NCBI RefSeq assembly: GCF_046156265.1
Contig: NZ_JAWDIR010000004.1
Span: forward strand, 86,120 to 150,119
Source of the DNA: CAMDHY01 sp046156265
GTDB taxonomy: Bacteria > Pseudomonadota > Alphaproteobacteria > Rhizobiales > Segnochrobactraceae
DNA: 64,000 bases
Direction: 5' to 3'
This document shows positions 35,996-44,321 of this stretch, piece by piece. The position numbers and the translations under genes were made by a program. The notes below the pieces were generated by a model. The model made no database searches. It worked only from the letters and a program-made list of their open reading frames with translations, and was not told the origin of the DNA. Position 1 is the stretch's first letter. Each line of letters starts with the position of its first letter.

Positions 35996-36828
35996 GAGCC
36001 CCTCTTCTCGGGCCGCAGCACGCGCACCTCGAAGGCCTGCAGGGCGGCCAGCGTCAGGGCCGAGAGCACGACGATCGAGGCGACCGCGGCGTACATCTCG
36101 GCATAGTCCGCGACCGAGCGGTGGTAGGTGATGAGGTCGCCGATGCCCGTCGGCGTGATCAGCAGTTCGGCGAGCATCACGCCGATGAAGCCGGCGGCGA
36201 CCCCGAGGCGGAGCCCGGCGAAGATCACCGGCGTCGCGTCGGGGATGATCACCTTGACGATCTGCTGGCGCCGCGTGCCGAGGAAGACCTTGCACATGGC
36301 GACGAGCGTCGGGTTGGCGTTGCGGATCGCCTTGTAGCCGTTGAGCGCGATCACCGGCAGCGCGAGCAGGATGACGGCGAGCGTCTTCGACAGGAGGCCG
36401 ATGCCGTAGACGAAGGTGAGGAGCGGCACCAAGGCCGCCATCGGCGCCGCCTGCAGCACGATGAACACCGGCGCCACCAGCCACTCCGACATCCGCGACA
36501 GCCCCATCGCCACGCCGAGGCCGACGCCGAGCACGGTGGAGATCACCACGCCGATGACGAGCGGCTTCAGCGTCTCGGCATAGGCGGCCGGCAGGCTGCC
36601 GTCGGCCATCATGCGCAGGAAGGCGGCGAACACCTCCGAGAACGGCGGGAAGGCGAAGTTGATCGGGATCTGGCCGGCGATCTCCCAGACGCCCAGCACG
36701 AGGGCGATCGAGAGCAGGCGCCACAGGATCGGCCGGTCGAAGGTGGCGCGCCGGGCCGGCGCCGCCACCGCCGGGCCGGCGCCGAGTGCGCCGGCCGCGT
36801 GCCCGTCGATGCGAACGGGTGCCGTCAT
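35992..36828 (-). CDS. ABC transporter permease, NitT/TauT type (second of two)
   Basis: The 278-residue protein has an Ala/Pro-rich cytoplasmic lead, then six membrane segments (WRLLSIALVLGVWEIAG to the last, YAAVASIVVLSALTLAALQ). Its EAA loop is CKVFLGTRRQQIVKVIIPDA. It lies ten bases after the binding-protein gene and overlaps the ATPase start. It is the partner of the other permease in the same operon. Confidence 0.85.
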   Translation of the reverse strand: MTAPVRIDGHAAGALGAGPAVAAPARRATFDRPILWRLLSIALVLGVWEIAGQIPINFAFPPFSEVFAAFLRMMADGSLPAAYAETLKPLVIGVVISTVLGVGLGVAMGLSRMSEWLVAPVFIVLQAAPMAALVPLLTFVYGIGLLSKTLAVILLALPVIALNGYKAIRNANPTLVAMCKVFLGTRRQQIVKVIIPDATPVIFAGLRLGVAAGFIGVMLAELLITPTGIGDLITYHRSVADYAEMYAAVASIVVLSALTLAALQAFEVRVLRPEKRGS

Positions 36829-36838
36829 TCCCGGCGCC

Positions 36839-37834
36839 TCACTGGGCGCCGAGCTTGGCGACGGCGCGGTTGACCGGGCCGACCTCCCAGAAGTCGGCGA
36901 CGGCGAGCGTCTCCGGGTCGCCCTCGATCTGGCCGGCGAGCGTGTAGAAGGCGAGATCGTCCTTCGCCGCCGCCTCGCCGCCGCCATTGAGCGGCAGCGC
37001 CTTGCCGTCGGACAGATCCTTGAAGTACGGCTTGATCTCGGCCGCCATGTCGTCGGGAATATCGGCGAGCAGGCCGTACTTCTCGCGCCACTCGACGACG
37101 ACGTCGGGGTTCGCCTGCACATCGCGCCAGGTCTGCAGGACCGCCTCGACCAGGATGTCGACCGCGGCCTGGTGCTCCTCGAGGAACTTGGTGTTGGCGT
37201 AGAGCGCCTCGTCGCTCGCCTTCACTTCGCCGAGCGGCAGCACGATGAATTTGCCCGGCGCCTTCTCCATCAGCATGTTGCGGTTCGGGCTGTCGACGAT
37301 CGACGCCTTGATGTTGCCCTGCAGGAGCGCGCCGGCGCGCACCTCTGCGCCCGGCACGTAGGAGATGTTCGAGTACTTGATGCCCTCGCGCTCGGCCATC
37401 AGCTTCATGATCGCCTCGGTGCCGGAGCCGCGGGCGTGCACGGCGACCTCCTGGCCGTCGAGGTCCTTCCAGGTCTTGTAGGCCTCGGCGTTGACGATCG
37501 GGTAGAAGCGCAGCGTCGAGAGCTGCAGGAAGACGCGGATCGGCGCCTTCACCTTCTGGATGAGCGCGTAGGGCGTGCCCACGCCGACGTCGGCGTCGCC
37601 GCTCACCACCGCCTGGGCGGCGACGTCCTCGGACTTGAAGAACGTCATCTCGACGTCGACGCCCTTCTCCTTGGCGCGCTCGACGGCGGCCAGGAAGTGC
37701 AGGGACTCGACGGTGGCGATGTCGCCGAAGGCGATGCGGATGGTATCCGCCGACGCCGCCGACGGCAGCGCGAGCGCCGCCGCGACGAGCGCGCCGCCGG
37801 CGAACCGGCGCATGTGGGCCAGGCTGTTCAGCAT
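36839..37834 (-). CDS. ABC transporter substrate-binding protein (SsuA/NMT1-like)
   Basis: This 331-residue periplasmic protein has a Sec signal peptide (RRFAGGALVAAALALPSAASA, cut before DTIRIAFGD) and a two-lobe binding fold of the NMT1/SsuA type (GDADVGVGTPYALIQK, VAVHARGSGTEAIMKLMAER, GALLQGNIKASIVDSPNR). The ligand is unknown. ATG 37834 is preferred because GGGGAGG lies seven bases before it. It heads the operon binding protein, permease, ATPase, permease, FAH hydrolase, which suggests uptake of an organic acid that the hydrolase then cleaves. Confidence 0.85.
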   Translation of the reverse strand: MLNSLAHMRRFAGGALVAAALALPSAASADTIRIAFGDIATVESLHFLAAVERAKEKGVDVEMTFFKSEDVAAQAVVSGDADVGVGTPYALIQKVKAPIRVFLQLSTLRFYPIVNAEAYKTWKDLDGQEVAVHARGSGTEAIMKLMAEREGIKYSNISYVPGAEVRAGALLQGNIKASIVDSPNRNMLMEKAPGKFIVLPLGEVKASDEALYANTKFLEEHQAAVDILVEAVLQTWRDVQANPDVVVEWREKYGLLADIPDDMAAEIKPYFKDLSDGKALPLNGGGEAAAKDDLAFYTLAGQIEGDPETLAVADFWEVGPVNRAVAKLGAQ

Positions 37835-37906
37835 CTTCGTCCTCCCCAGGCTGTGACGTCTTCTCATGAACCGGAGGGTTCGCGGGACGGCACAATTTCA
37901 ACCTTT

Positions 37907-37920
37907 ATTGGATTGGTTTG
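37907..37920. promoter_or_regulatory. Candidate regulator site before the ABC operon
   Basis: The sequence ATTGGATTGGTTTG lies about 73 bases before the binding-protein start. On the other strand it reads CAAACCAATCCAAT, closely matching GAAACCAATGCA at the regulator start. ATTGGT half-sites are typical of FadR/PdhR-type GntR proteins. It is a candidate only. Confidence 0.35.
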
Positions 37921-38097
37921 TGATTGATCTGGAGGCGGTCGTCAAGAGAGGAAGCGGCGTCCGGGGCGAAACGCGTATGCGGGTAAGGGATGTCGGCCAC
38001 GACCGGCCACAGCGCGAGGGCTAATGAACTGTACTCCAAGGCGCAGTGTCGTGCCGCCGAATAGGCACCCTGTCCCAGTCCACGCCGTCGATCTTCC

Positions 38098-38124
38098 CCT
38101 TCTCCCAGCAGCGCTGGGAGAAGG
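38098..38124. repeat. CCTTCTCCC palindrome, copy 1
   Basis: A perfect 12-bp stem (CCTTCTCCCAGC with its complement) has a 3-base loop. The flank GGTGCCCGCTGGGCGGATGA shows the unit is the reverse orientation of the copy near 38312. The family is dispersed: another copy lies near 45374. Confidence 0.8.
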
Positions 38125-38311
38125 TGCCCGCTGGGCGGATGAGGGCCGGGAAGCGCCAGCGCGCCGGAGCAACTGGGCAGTACATCATTGTTAAGGCGTG
38201 GTTTTTCCAGACTCGATGCGCCGTCCCGTCTTGCGCAGGCCTTGGTCACGGCGACGGCGACCGCCGTCTCCGCGCCGCCAGGCGGCGCGGCCCCCATCCG
38301 CCCTTCGGGCA

Positions 38312-38339
38312 CCTTCTCCCGGCCAAGGCCGGGAGAAGG
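38312..38339. repeat. CCTTCTCCC palindrome, copy 2
   Basis: A perfect 13-bp stem (CCTTCTCCCGGCC with its complement) has a 2-base loop and is preceded by ATCCGCCCTTCGGGCA. It is opposite in orientation to copy 1, so the two units frame about 210 bases of the intergenic region. Confidence 0.8.
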
Positions 38340-38472
38340 GAGGCGTGGCGCGCGTTCGCCCCTCGGCTGCTGGCGGCGGCGATCACCGTTCCCATCCCGG
38401 GCGCCAAGACGCCCACGACAGGGCCCCACACCACTCCCGCCTTGACCGCCGCTCATTCCCGCGCCATAAGAA

Positions 38473-38490
38473 ACCAATGCAGAGATTGGT
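38473..38490. promoter_or_regulatory. Candidate autoregulatory operator over the regulator start
   Basis: ACCAAT-N6-ATTGGT is an inverted repeat spanning the ATG of the GntR gene. Its half-sites match those in the divergent ABC promoter. The arrangement would suit autorepression together with control of the ABC operon, but binding is unproven. Confidence 0.35.
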
Positions 38491-39202
38491 CGAAATGGTT
38501 TCCCCTCCAGACGTCGATGCCGCCGATGCGGCGACGGCATCCGCGCGGCTGCGCGACTTCCTCGCCGGTGCTGCCATCAGCGCCGACGGCCGCCTGCCGC
38601 CGGAGCGCGATCTCGCCGGGCGGCTCGGCGTCTCGCGGGCGGAGCTGCGCAAGGCGCTGGCGGATCTGGAGGCGGAAGGGATCATCTGGCGCCACGTCGG
38701 CAAGGGGACCTTCGTCGGCGCGCGCCCCGTCGACACCGTCGCCGACGTCGCCGCCCTGACGCGTCGTACCAACCCGTCGGAGGTGATGCAGGCGCGGCTG
38801 TCGATCGAGCCGGAGATGGCCCGCCTCGCGGCCCTGCACGCCACCTCCGCCGACCTCGCGGAACTTCGCTCCTGCATCGCCCGCTCGCGCCAGGCGGAGA
38901 CGTGGCGGCAATACGAGGCGTGGGACAACCGCTTCCACCGCGCCGTCGGCGAGGCGACCGGCAATGCGCTGCTGCTCGGGCTGCTGGACACATTGACGGC
39001 GGTGCGCCGCGCCGTCACCTGGGGGCGGCTGCGCTACAACCCTGTGAAGCCCGATCCCGCCCACCACAGCTTCGAGGAACACGAGGCGATCGTCGCCGCC
39101 ATCGCCGACCGCGATGCCACGGCGGCGGCGACGGCGATGCGCACCCACATCCGCTCCGTCGAACGCAACCTCCTCGCCCGCATGGCGAGGGGCGACGACT
39201 GA
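38477..39202 (+). CDS. FadR-subfamily GntR transcriptional regulator
   Basis: The 241-residue protein has an N-terminal winged helix (RLPPERDLAGRLGVSRAELRKALADLEAEG, then GKGTFVG) and an all-helical FCD effector domain (ARLSIEPEMARLAALHA, DNRFHRAVGEATGN, HHSFEEHEAIVAAIADRD) whose Asp/His residues usually bind a metal and an organic acid. It diverges from the ABC/FAH operon and is probably its local regulator. ATG 38495 is a possible alternative start; no clear ribosome-binding site is seen. Confidence 0.85.
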   Translation: MQRLVEMVSPPDVDAADAATASARLRDFLAGAAISADGRLPPERDLAGRLGVSRAELRKALADLEAEGIIWRHVGKGTFVGARPVDTVADVAALTRRTNPSEVMQARLSIEPEMARLAALHATSADLAELRSCIARSRQAETWRQYEAWDNRFHRAVGEATGNALLLGLLDTLTAVRRAVTWGRLRYNPVKPDPAHHSFEEHEAIVAAIADRDATAAATAMRTHIRSVERNLLARMARGDD

Positions 39203-39240
39203 AGGGCGCTTTGTCCCGCCTGACGAGAGATCTTCTACCT

Positions 39241-39496
39241 ACTTCCGAATGGCGGAAAAGGTGCCCGAAAGCGGCGCGCGGCTTTCCCTCCCCCCTCGTG
39301 GGGGAGGTGGCCGGCGCAGCCGGCCGGAGGGGGCCGCCGCGCGTGAGCGCGGCGGTGCAGCGCCAGCTACTTCCGAATGGCGGAAAAGGTGCCCGAAGGC
39401 GGCGCGCGGTTTCCCCTCCCCCCTCGTGGGGGAGGTGGCCGGTGCAGCCGGCCGGAGGGGGCCGCCGTGCGTGAGCGCGGCGGTACACCGCCAGAG
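39241..39496. repeat. 128-bp tandem direct repeat, two copies
   Basis: Bases 39241-39368 are repeated almost exactly at 39369-39496; both start ACTTCCGAATGGCGGAAAAG. Each unit contains three nested palindromes around CTCCCCCCTCGTGGGGGAG, GGCCGGCGCAGCCGGCC and CCGCCGCGCGTGAGCGCGG. There are only a few substitutions between copies. It follows the regulator gene and may help end its transcription. There is no spacer diversity, so it is not CRISPR. Confidence 0.9.
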
Positions 39497-39658
39497 ATTG
39501 TCAGACCGTCGCACCGCCGTCGGCTGACGCCGCCTGCGGCCCTCCCCGGACCGCTCGCGCGGTCCGACCCTCCCACGAGGGGAGGGTGGGCGCGTTGCGT
39601 CGGCGCCCGAAGGGCTGCCGTGTCGCCGGTGTCCGCTGCGGTGAGGCCGTCGCCGCCC
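39497..39658. other. Spacer before parE end with further palindromes
   Basis: Between the tandem repeat and the parE stop are a 7-bp hairpin GGACCGC/GCGGTCC and a CCCTCC/GGAGGG hairpin related to the preceding repeat but in the opposite orientation. Nothing gene-like is visible. Confidence 0.55.
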
Positions 39659-41776
39659 TCAGATATCCAGATCGCGCGCGAACTGGGCGTGTTCCTGGAT
39701 GAAGCGGAAGCGCGCGTCGGCGCTCGTCCCCATCAGGCGCTCGACCGTTTCGGCCGTGTCGGCGGCCACTCCTTCCAGCACCTCGACGCGCAGCATCGTG
39801 CGGGTCGCCCGGTTCATCGTCGTCTCGCGCAACTGCGCCGGCAGCATCTCGCCGAGGCCCTTGAAGCGGCCGACGTCGACCTTGCCCCGCTTGTCGAAGA
39901 CCTTGGCGATCAGCCGCTCGCGCTCGGCGTCGTCGCGGGCGTAGAGCGTCTTCGTGCCCTGCGTCAGCCGGTAGAGCGGCGGCACGGCCAGGAACAGGTG
40001 ACCCTGGCGGACGAGCTCGGGGATCTCGCGCCAGAAGAACGTCACCAGCAACGCCGCGATGTGCGCCCCGTCGACGTCGGCGTCGGTCATGATGATGACC
40101 TTCTCGTAGCGAAGGTCCGCCTCGCGGTAGTGGCCGCGGGTGCCGCAGCCGAGCGCCGTCACGAGGTCGGCGAGCTGCTGGTTCTGGCCGAGCTTGTCGC
40201 GCCCGGCGCTGACGACGTTGAGGATCTTGCCGCGCAGCGGCAGCACGGCTTGCGTGTTGCGGTCGCGCGCCTGCTTCGCCGAGCCACCGGCCGAATCCCC
40301 CTCGACGATGAAGATCTCGGTGCCGGCCGCCGTGCTCGTCGTGCAGTCGGCGAGCTTGCCCGGCAGCCTGAGCCGCCGCGTCGGCGCCCGCCGGGCGATC
40401 TCCTTCTCCTGCCGGCGCCGCAGCCGATCTTCGGCGCGCTCGACCAGCCGCTCGAGGATGAGGCCGGCGCGGGCGGCGTCGTCGACGAGCCAGTGGTCGA
40501 ACGGGTCGCGCAGCGCCGCCTCGACGAGGCGGGCGGCGTCGGCGGTGGCGAGGCGCTCCTTCGTCTGGCCGACGAACTCCGGCTCGCGCACGAACACCGA
40601 GACGAGCCCGGCGAGCGCGCCGGCGACGTCCTCGGCGGTGATCTGCTGGGCACGCTTGTTGGCCGTGCGCTCGCCATAGGCGCGCACACCCTTCAGCAGC
40701 GCGACGCGCAAGCCCTGCTCGTGGGTGCCGCCGTCCGGCGTCGGAATGGTGTTGCAGTAGGACTGCAGGAAGCCGTCGTCCTCGACGAAGGCGATCGCCC
40801 ACTCGACGCCGCCGTTGCGGCCCGCAGCCCCGGAGCGGCCGGAGAACACCGCCTCGGTGACCCGCGGCGTGCCGACGAGGCGCTCGCCGAGATAGTCTGC
40901 GAGGCCGCCGGGGAAGCGGAACACCGCCTCGGCCGGCACCTTGCCGTCGCCGCCTGCAAGCGCCGGGTCGCAGCTCCAGCGGATCTCGACGCCGGCGAAC
41001 AGGTACGCCTTCGCCCGCGCCATCGAGACGAGGCGGGCGGCCGAGAAGGCGGCGCCCTCGCCGAAGATCTGCGGGTCGGGGTGGAAGCGCACGGTGGTGC
41101 CGCGCCGGTTCATCACCTCGCCGCCCTCGGCGAGCGGGCCGGTCGGCGCGCCGCGCGAGAACGACTGCACATAGCGGCGGCGGTTGCGGATCACCTCCAC
41201 CTCGAGGCGGTCCGACAGCGCATTCACCACCGAGACGCCGACGCCGTGCAGGCCGCCGGAGGTTTCGTAGACCTTCGAGTCGAACTTTCCGCCCGAGTGC
41301 AGCGTCGTCATGATCACTTCGAGCGCCGACTTGTCGGGAAAGCGCGGGTGCGGATCGACCGGGATGCCGCGGCCGTTGTCGGCGACCGACAGCGTGCCGT
41401 CGGCGGAAAGCGCGACCTCGATGCGGCTCGCGTGGCCCGCCACCGCCTCGTCCATGGCGTTGTCGAGCACCTCGGCGAACAGGTGATGGAGCGCGCGCGC
41501 GTCGGTGCCGCCGATGTACATGCCCGGCCGCCGCCGCACCGGCTCGAGGCCCTCGAGCACCTCGATGTCGGCGGCGGTGTAGGCCGCCTCGGGATCGACA
41601 GGGCGCGTCGCCGCGGCCCGGCGCGGACGCTCCGCCACGGGGCGCGCGGGCGCCGGGGCTGCCGCCACCGGGCGGGCGGACGGGATTGGAGCCGCGGCCG
41701 ACCCGAAGAGGTCGCCGGCGCCGTTGTCGGTATCGTCGTTCGTCATCGCCGCCGTTGTTCGTGCGGTGCGTGCCAC
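39659..41776 (-). CDS. parE: DNA topoisomerase IV subunit B
   Basis: ParE is the ATPase half of the enzyme that unlinks daughter chromosomes. The 705-residue product has the GHKL motifs (EVLDNAMDEAVAG, ADNGRGIPVD, GGLHGVGVSVVNAL), the transducer Lys region and the TOPRIM domain (IVEGDSAGGSAKQARDR, IIMTDADVDGAHIAALL). The short length and lack of a GyrB-type insertion favour ParE over GyrB. The N terminus carries a Pro/Ala-rich extension. The GTG at 41776 has AAGGGA upstream; ATG 41746 is the alternative. An exact LexA box lies 66 bases upstream. Confidence 0.92.
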   Translation of the reverse strand: MARTARTTAAMTNDDTDNGAGDLFGSAAAPIPSARPVAAAPAPARPVAERPRRAAATRPVDPEAAYTAADIEVLEGLEPVRRRPGMYIGGTDARALHHLFAEVLDNAMDEAVAGHASRIEVALSADGTLSVADNGRGIPVDPHPRFPDKSALEVIMTTLHSGGKFDSKVYETSGGLHGVGVSVVNALSDRLEVEVIRNRRRYVQSFSRGAPTGPLAEGGEVMNRRGTTVRFHPDPQIFGEGAAFSAARLVSMARAKAYLFAGVEIRWSCDPALAGGDGKVPAEAVFRFPGGLADYLGERLVGTPRVTEAVFSGRSGAAGRNGGVEWAIAFVEDDGFLQSYCNTIPTPDGGTHEQGLRVALLKGVRAYGERTANKRAQQITAEDVAGALAGLVSVFVREPEFVGQTKERLATADAARLVEAALRDPFDHWLVDDAARAGLILERLVERAEDRLRRRQEKEIARRAPTRRLRLPGKLADCTTSTAAGTEIFIVEGDSAGGSAKQARDRNTQAVLPLRGKILNVVSAGRDKLGQNQQLADLVTALGCGTRGHYREADLRYEKVIIMTDADVDGAHIAALLVTFFWREIPELVRQGHLFLAVPPLYRLTQGTKTLYARDDAERERLIAKVFDKRGKVDVGRFKGLGEMLPAQLRETTMNRATRTMLRVEVLEGVAADTAETVERLMGTSADARFRFIQEHAQFARDLDI

Positions 41777-42370
41777 CCGTCAATCCCTTCCCGAATCGTC
41801 GGGCGATTCTGCCACGGGACAAGCTCGGGTGCGAGCCGTTCGTTCACGACTTGTTCGCAAACGAAGGATTCACCACCGTTGGCGAAATCCGGCCACGCCG
41901 GCTCCCCTGTCTGTGGCCGGCATGCAACATGGCGAGGCGGTCATACGGGCGGAGGTCGGGCAGGGAACCGGTCGCCCCCGTCTCGCCACAAACCGGATCG
42001 AACCGTCTTCGCCGTGGTCGCCCGGTGGCCGATCCGACCTCGCGAGTGAAGGTCGGCCGAGGGGTGGGTGACAGTACGGCGTACCGGCGTTCCAGGTTGG
42101 GACCGGCTCGGATCGAGAACAAGAATGGACCTCGCATTGCGCGTTTTGGGCGATCTGGACGTGGCTCCGGCCTCCGACCCGGTTCCGTCGAACCTCCGCC
42201 GCCTGATCTCCCCGCGGCAGCCGTATGATCGCCGAAATGGCCGCTCATGGTTCGCCGCGTCGCGAGGGTGGTTGCACCGCGGGGATGTGGCCCCGGCCGC
42301 CGGTATCGCGCAGCGTCCGGCCGCCGCCGTGCGGACGTCCCGCTCGTCGGTGAAGGATACGGGTCCTGTC
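41777..42370. other. Divergent intergenic region parE / exoR
   Basis: This 594-base gap should contain both promoters. A LexA box lies near the parE side. The frame leading into exoR is open from 42068, but its sequence (Arg/Pro-rich, no family resemblance) does not look coding. I see no RNA gene or repeat. Confidence 0.5.
41842..41856 (-). promoter_or_regulatory. LexA (SOS) box upstream of parE
   Basis: GTTCACGACTTGTTC is an exact match to the alphaproteobacterial LexA direct repeat GTTC-N7-GTTC. It lies 66 bases before the parE start. As far as I recall, parE has been listed in alphaproteobacterial LexA regulons. Being a direct repeat, the site can also be read toward exoR, but parE is far closer. 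Confidence 0.65.
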
Positions 42371-43174
42371 ATGCGTGTCGTCGAGTTGGGTATCGGCTGT
42401 CTCGTCCTGGTCGGCGGCCTCGCGCTCGCCCAGCCGGCGCGGGCGCTCGACCCCTCCGCCGCCCCGCCCGCCGATGCGTCGCCGGTCGAGTTCTTCCGTG
42501 AGGGCACCAAGGCCTACTTCGCCGGCGACAAGGCGAAGGCCGTCGATGCCTACGGCTTCGCCGCCGATCTCGGTCACCCGGTCGCGCAGTGGAAGCTCGG
42601 CCGCATGTACCAGGACGGCGACGGCGTCGCCGAGAATGACCTGAAGGCCTTCGAGCTGTTCTCCGAGGTCGCCAACGCCCATGCCGACGATGCGCCGCAG
42701 TCGCCACAGGCGCCCTTCGTGGCGAGCGCCTTCGTGCAGCTCGGCAACTACTACCTGAACGGCATCCAGGACTCGGCGATCGAGCCGAACGTCGCCCGCG
42801 CCCGCGAGCTCTACACCTACGCCGCCTCCTATTTCGGCGACGCCGATGCCCAGTTCCAGCTCGCCCGCCTCTATCTCGAGGTCGATCCGGCCGAGCGCGA
42901 CCCGAAGCTCGCCGCCCGCTGGCTGAAGCTCGCCGCCAAGAAGGGCCACCACGGCGCCCAGGCGCTGCTCGGCCAGATGCTCGTCGAGGGCAACGGCGTG
43001 AAGCGCAACGTCGTCGCCGGGCTGATGTGGCTCACCGTCGCCCGCAACAACGCCTCGGTGGAGGACGACTGGATCCGCCAGGAGCAGGAGCAGGCGTTCT
43101 CGCTCGCCTCCGAGAAGGAGCGCCGCAAGGCCACCGAGATGGCCGAGGCGTGGAGCTCCAGCAACGGCAACTGA
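42371..43174 (+). CDS. exoR: ExoR-like SEL1-repeat periplasmic regulator
   Basis: The 267-residue protein has a signal peptide (LGIGCLVLVGGLALAQPARA) and several SEL1-like repeats (DLGHPVAQWKLGRMYQDGDG, ADAQFQLARLYLEVD, GHHGAQALLGQMLVEGNG), ending EQAFSLASEKERRKATEMA. Length, layout and ending match ExoR of rhizobia, the periplasmic protein that holds the ExoS-ChvI two-component system off and so limits exopolysaccharide and raises motility. No exoS or chvI is in the window. Another SEL1 protein remains possible, but the C terminus is ExoR-like. Confidence 0.8.
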   Translation: MRVVELGIGCLVLVGGLALAQPARALDPSAAPPADASPVEFFREGTKAYFAGDKAKAVDAYGFAADLGHPVAQWKLGRMYQDGDGVAENDLKAFELFSEVANAHADDAPQSPQAPFVASAFVQLGNYYLNGIQDSAIEPNVARARELYTYAASYFGDADAQFQLARLYLEVDPAERDPKLAARWLKLAAKKGHHGAQALLGQMLVEGNGVKRNVVAGLMWLTVARNNASVEDDWIRQEQEQAFSLASEKERRKATEMAEAWSSSNGN

Positions 43175-43190
43175 CGCACAGGCCCGGGGA

Positions 43191-43457
43191 TCAGTCTCCG
43201 GGCGCGACCAGGCTCGCCACCACGCCCACGCTTGCTCGCGCCGTCGGGCAGGGGGTCTGTAGCGGCGTCCACGACGTGTTGTTGAGCACCCGCTCGCACC
43301 GCACCAGCTGCGGCCCGTCCGGCGTCTTCATGCAGACGACAGCGCCGAGCCCGAAGCTCGTGCCCTCGGCACGGCAGGTGCAGGGAATAGGTCCGTCGGC
43401 CGACGCCGCTTGCGACCACAGCAGCGCGCCGATGCCAAGTAGGCCGAGCGCTCGCAT
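43191..43457 (-). CDS. Small secreted cysteine-containing protein, unknown function
   Basis: The 88-residue product starts with a clear signal peptide (MRALGLLGIGALLWSQAASA) and then five Cys residues (GPIPCTCRAEG, GAVVCMKTPDG, QLVRCERVLNN, TPCPTAR). It resembles small periplasmic hypothetical proteins of Rhizobiales; no function is known to me. It ends 16 bases from the convergent exoR stop. Confidence 0.7.
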   Translation of the reverse strand: MRALGLLGIGALLWSQAASADGPIPCTCRAEGTSFGLGAVVCMKTPDGPQLVRCERVLNNTSWTPLQTPCPTARASVGVVASLVAPGD

Positions 43458-43530
43458 GGCGGCACGATAGCACCAATCGCAGTGGTGCGGCAGGGCGTCG
43501 TCGCAGCTGACGCCGACCGCTCCGCCGGCG

Positions 43531-44313
43531 TCAGTCCCTGAGCGTCGCGATCACCGGCACGTGGTCCGACGGCTTGTCGCGGCCCCGGACGTCCTTGTCG
43601 ATGACGACCCGCTCCAGCCGGTCGGCCGCCTGCGGCGACAGCATCAGGAAGTCGATGCGGATGCCGTCGTTCTTCTGGAAGGCGCCGGCCTGATAGTCCC
43701 AGAAGGTGTAGAGCCCGCCGTCATCGCTGGTCGCCCTCAGCGCGTCGGTGTAGCCGAGCGCCGCCAGACGCCGGAAGCGGCCGCGCGTCTCCGGCTGGAA
43801 CAGCGCGTCGTTCACCCACGCCTCCGGGCGCTTCGCGTCGCGCGGCTCGGGGATGACGTTGTAGTCACCGGCGAGCACCACCGGCTCCTCGAGCGTCAGG
43901 AGCTCCGCTGCATGGGCGTGCAGCCGGTCCATCCAGGCGAGCTTGTAGGGAAACTTCTCGGTGCCGACCGGATTGCCGTTCGGCAGATAGAGGTTGCCCA
44001 CCCGCACCGCGCCCTTTTCCGTCGGGATCACCGCCTCGATGTAGCGCGCCTGCACGTCGGCGTCGTCGCCCGGAAGGCCGCGCCGCTCCACCTCGAACGG
44101 CCGCTTCGACAGGATGGCGACACCGTTGAAGCCCTTCTGGCCGTGGGTGGCGACGTTGTAGCCGAGCGCCTCGATCTCCCCCGTCGGGAAGCCCTCGTCG
44201 ACCGTCTTGATCTCCTGCAGGCAGACGACGTCGGGCTCGGCCTCTTTCAGCCAGGCCGTGAGAGCCTCGATGCGCGCCCGGACGCCGTTGATGTTGAAGG
44301 TGGCGATCCGCAT
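43531..44313 (-). CDS. xthA: Exodeoxyribonuclease III
   Basis: This AP endonuclease and 3'-5' exonuclease acts in base excision repair. The 260-residue product has NINGVRARIEALTAWL, CLQEIKTVDEGFP (metal Glu), LAGDYNVIPEPRD, IDFLMLSP and the catalytic SDHVPVIATL. ATG 44313 gives the canonical MRIATFNINGVR start. The nucleosidase gene ends only eight bases upstream, so the two are co-transcribed. Confidence 0.93.
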   Translation of the reverse strand: MRIATFNINGVRARIEALTAWLKEAEPDVVCLQEIKTVDEGFPTGEIEALGYNVATHGQKGFNGVAILSKRPFEVERRGLPGDDADVQARYIEAVIPTEKGAVRVGNLYLPNGNPVGTEKFPYKLAWMDRLHAHAAELLTLEEPVVLAGDYNVIPEPRDAKRPEAWVNDALFQPETRGRFRRLAALGYTDALRATSDDGGLYTFWDYQAGAFQKNDGIRIDFLMLSPQAADRLERVVIDKDVRGRDKPSDHVPVIATLRD

Positions 44314-44321
44314 GGGCGGCC

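Larger units (their letters stand above)
37835..38476. other. Long divergent intergenic region, ABC operon / regulator
   Basis: This 642-base gap separates the divergent binding-protein and GntR-regulator genes. It contains two inverted copies of a CCTTCTCCC palindrome and ATTGGT-type half-sites near both genes. No frame in it looks like a gene; the frames listed there are low-complexity read-through of repeats. Confidence 0.6.

Noticed and set aside
39241..39496. Repeat considered as a CRISPR array
   Set aside because: Two 128-bp copies without spacers and no cas genes.
39659..41776. Considered as gyrB
   Set aside because: Length of about 705 residues and the sequence pattern favour parE; GyrB is usually longer.
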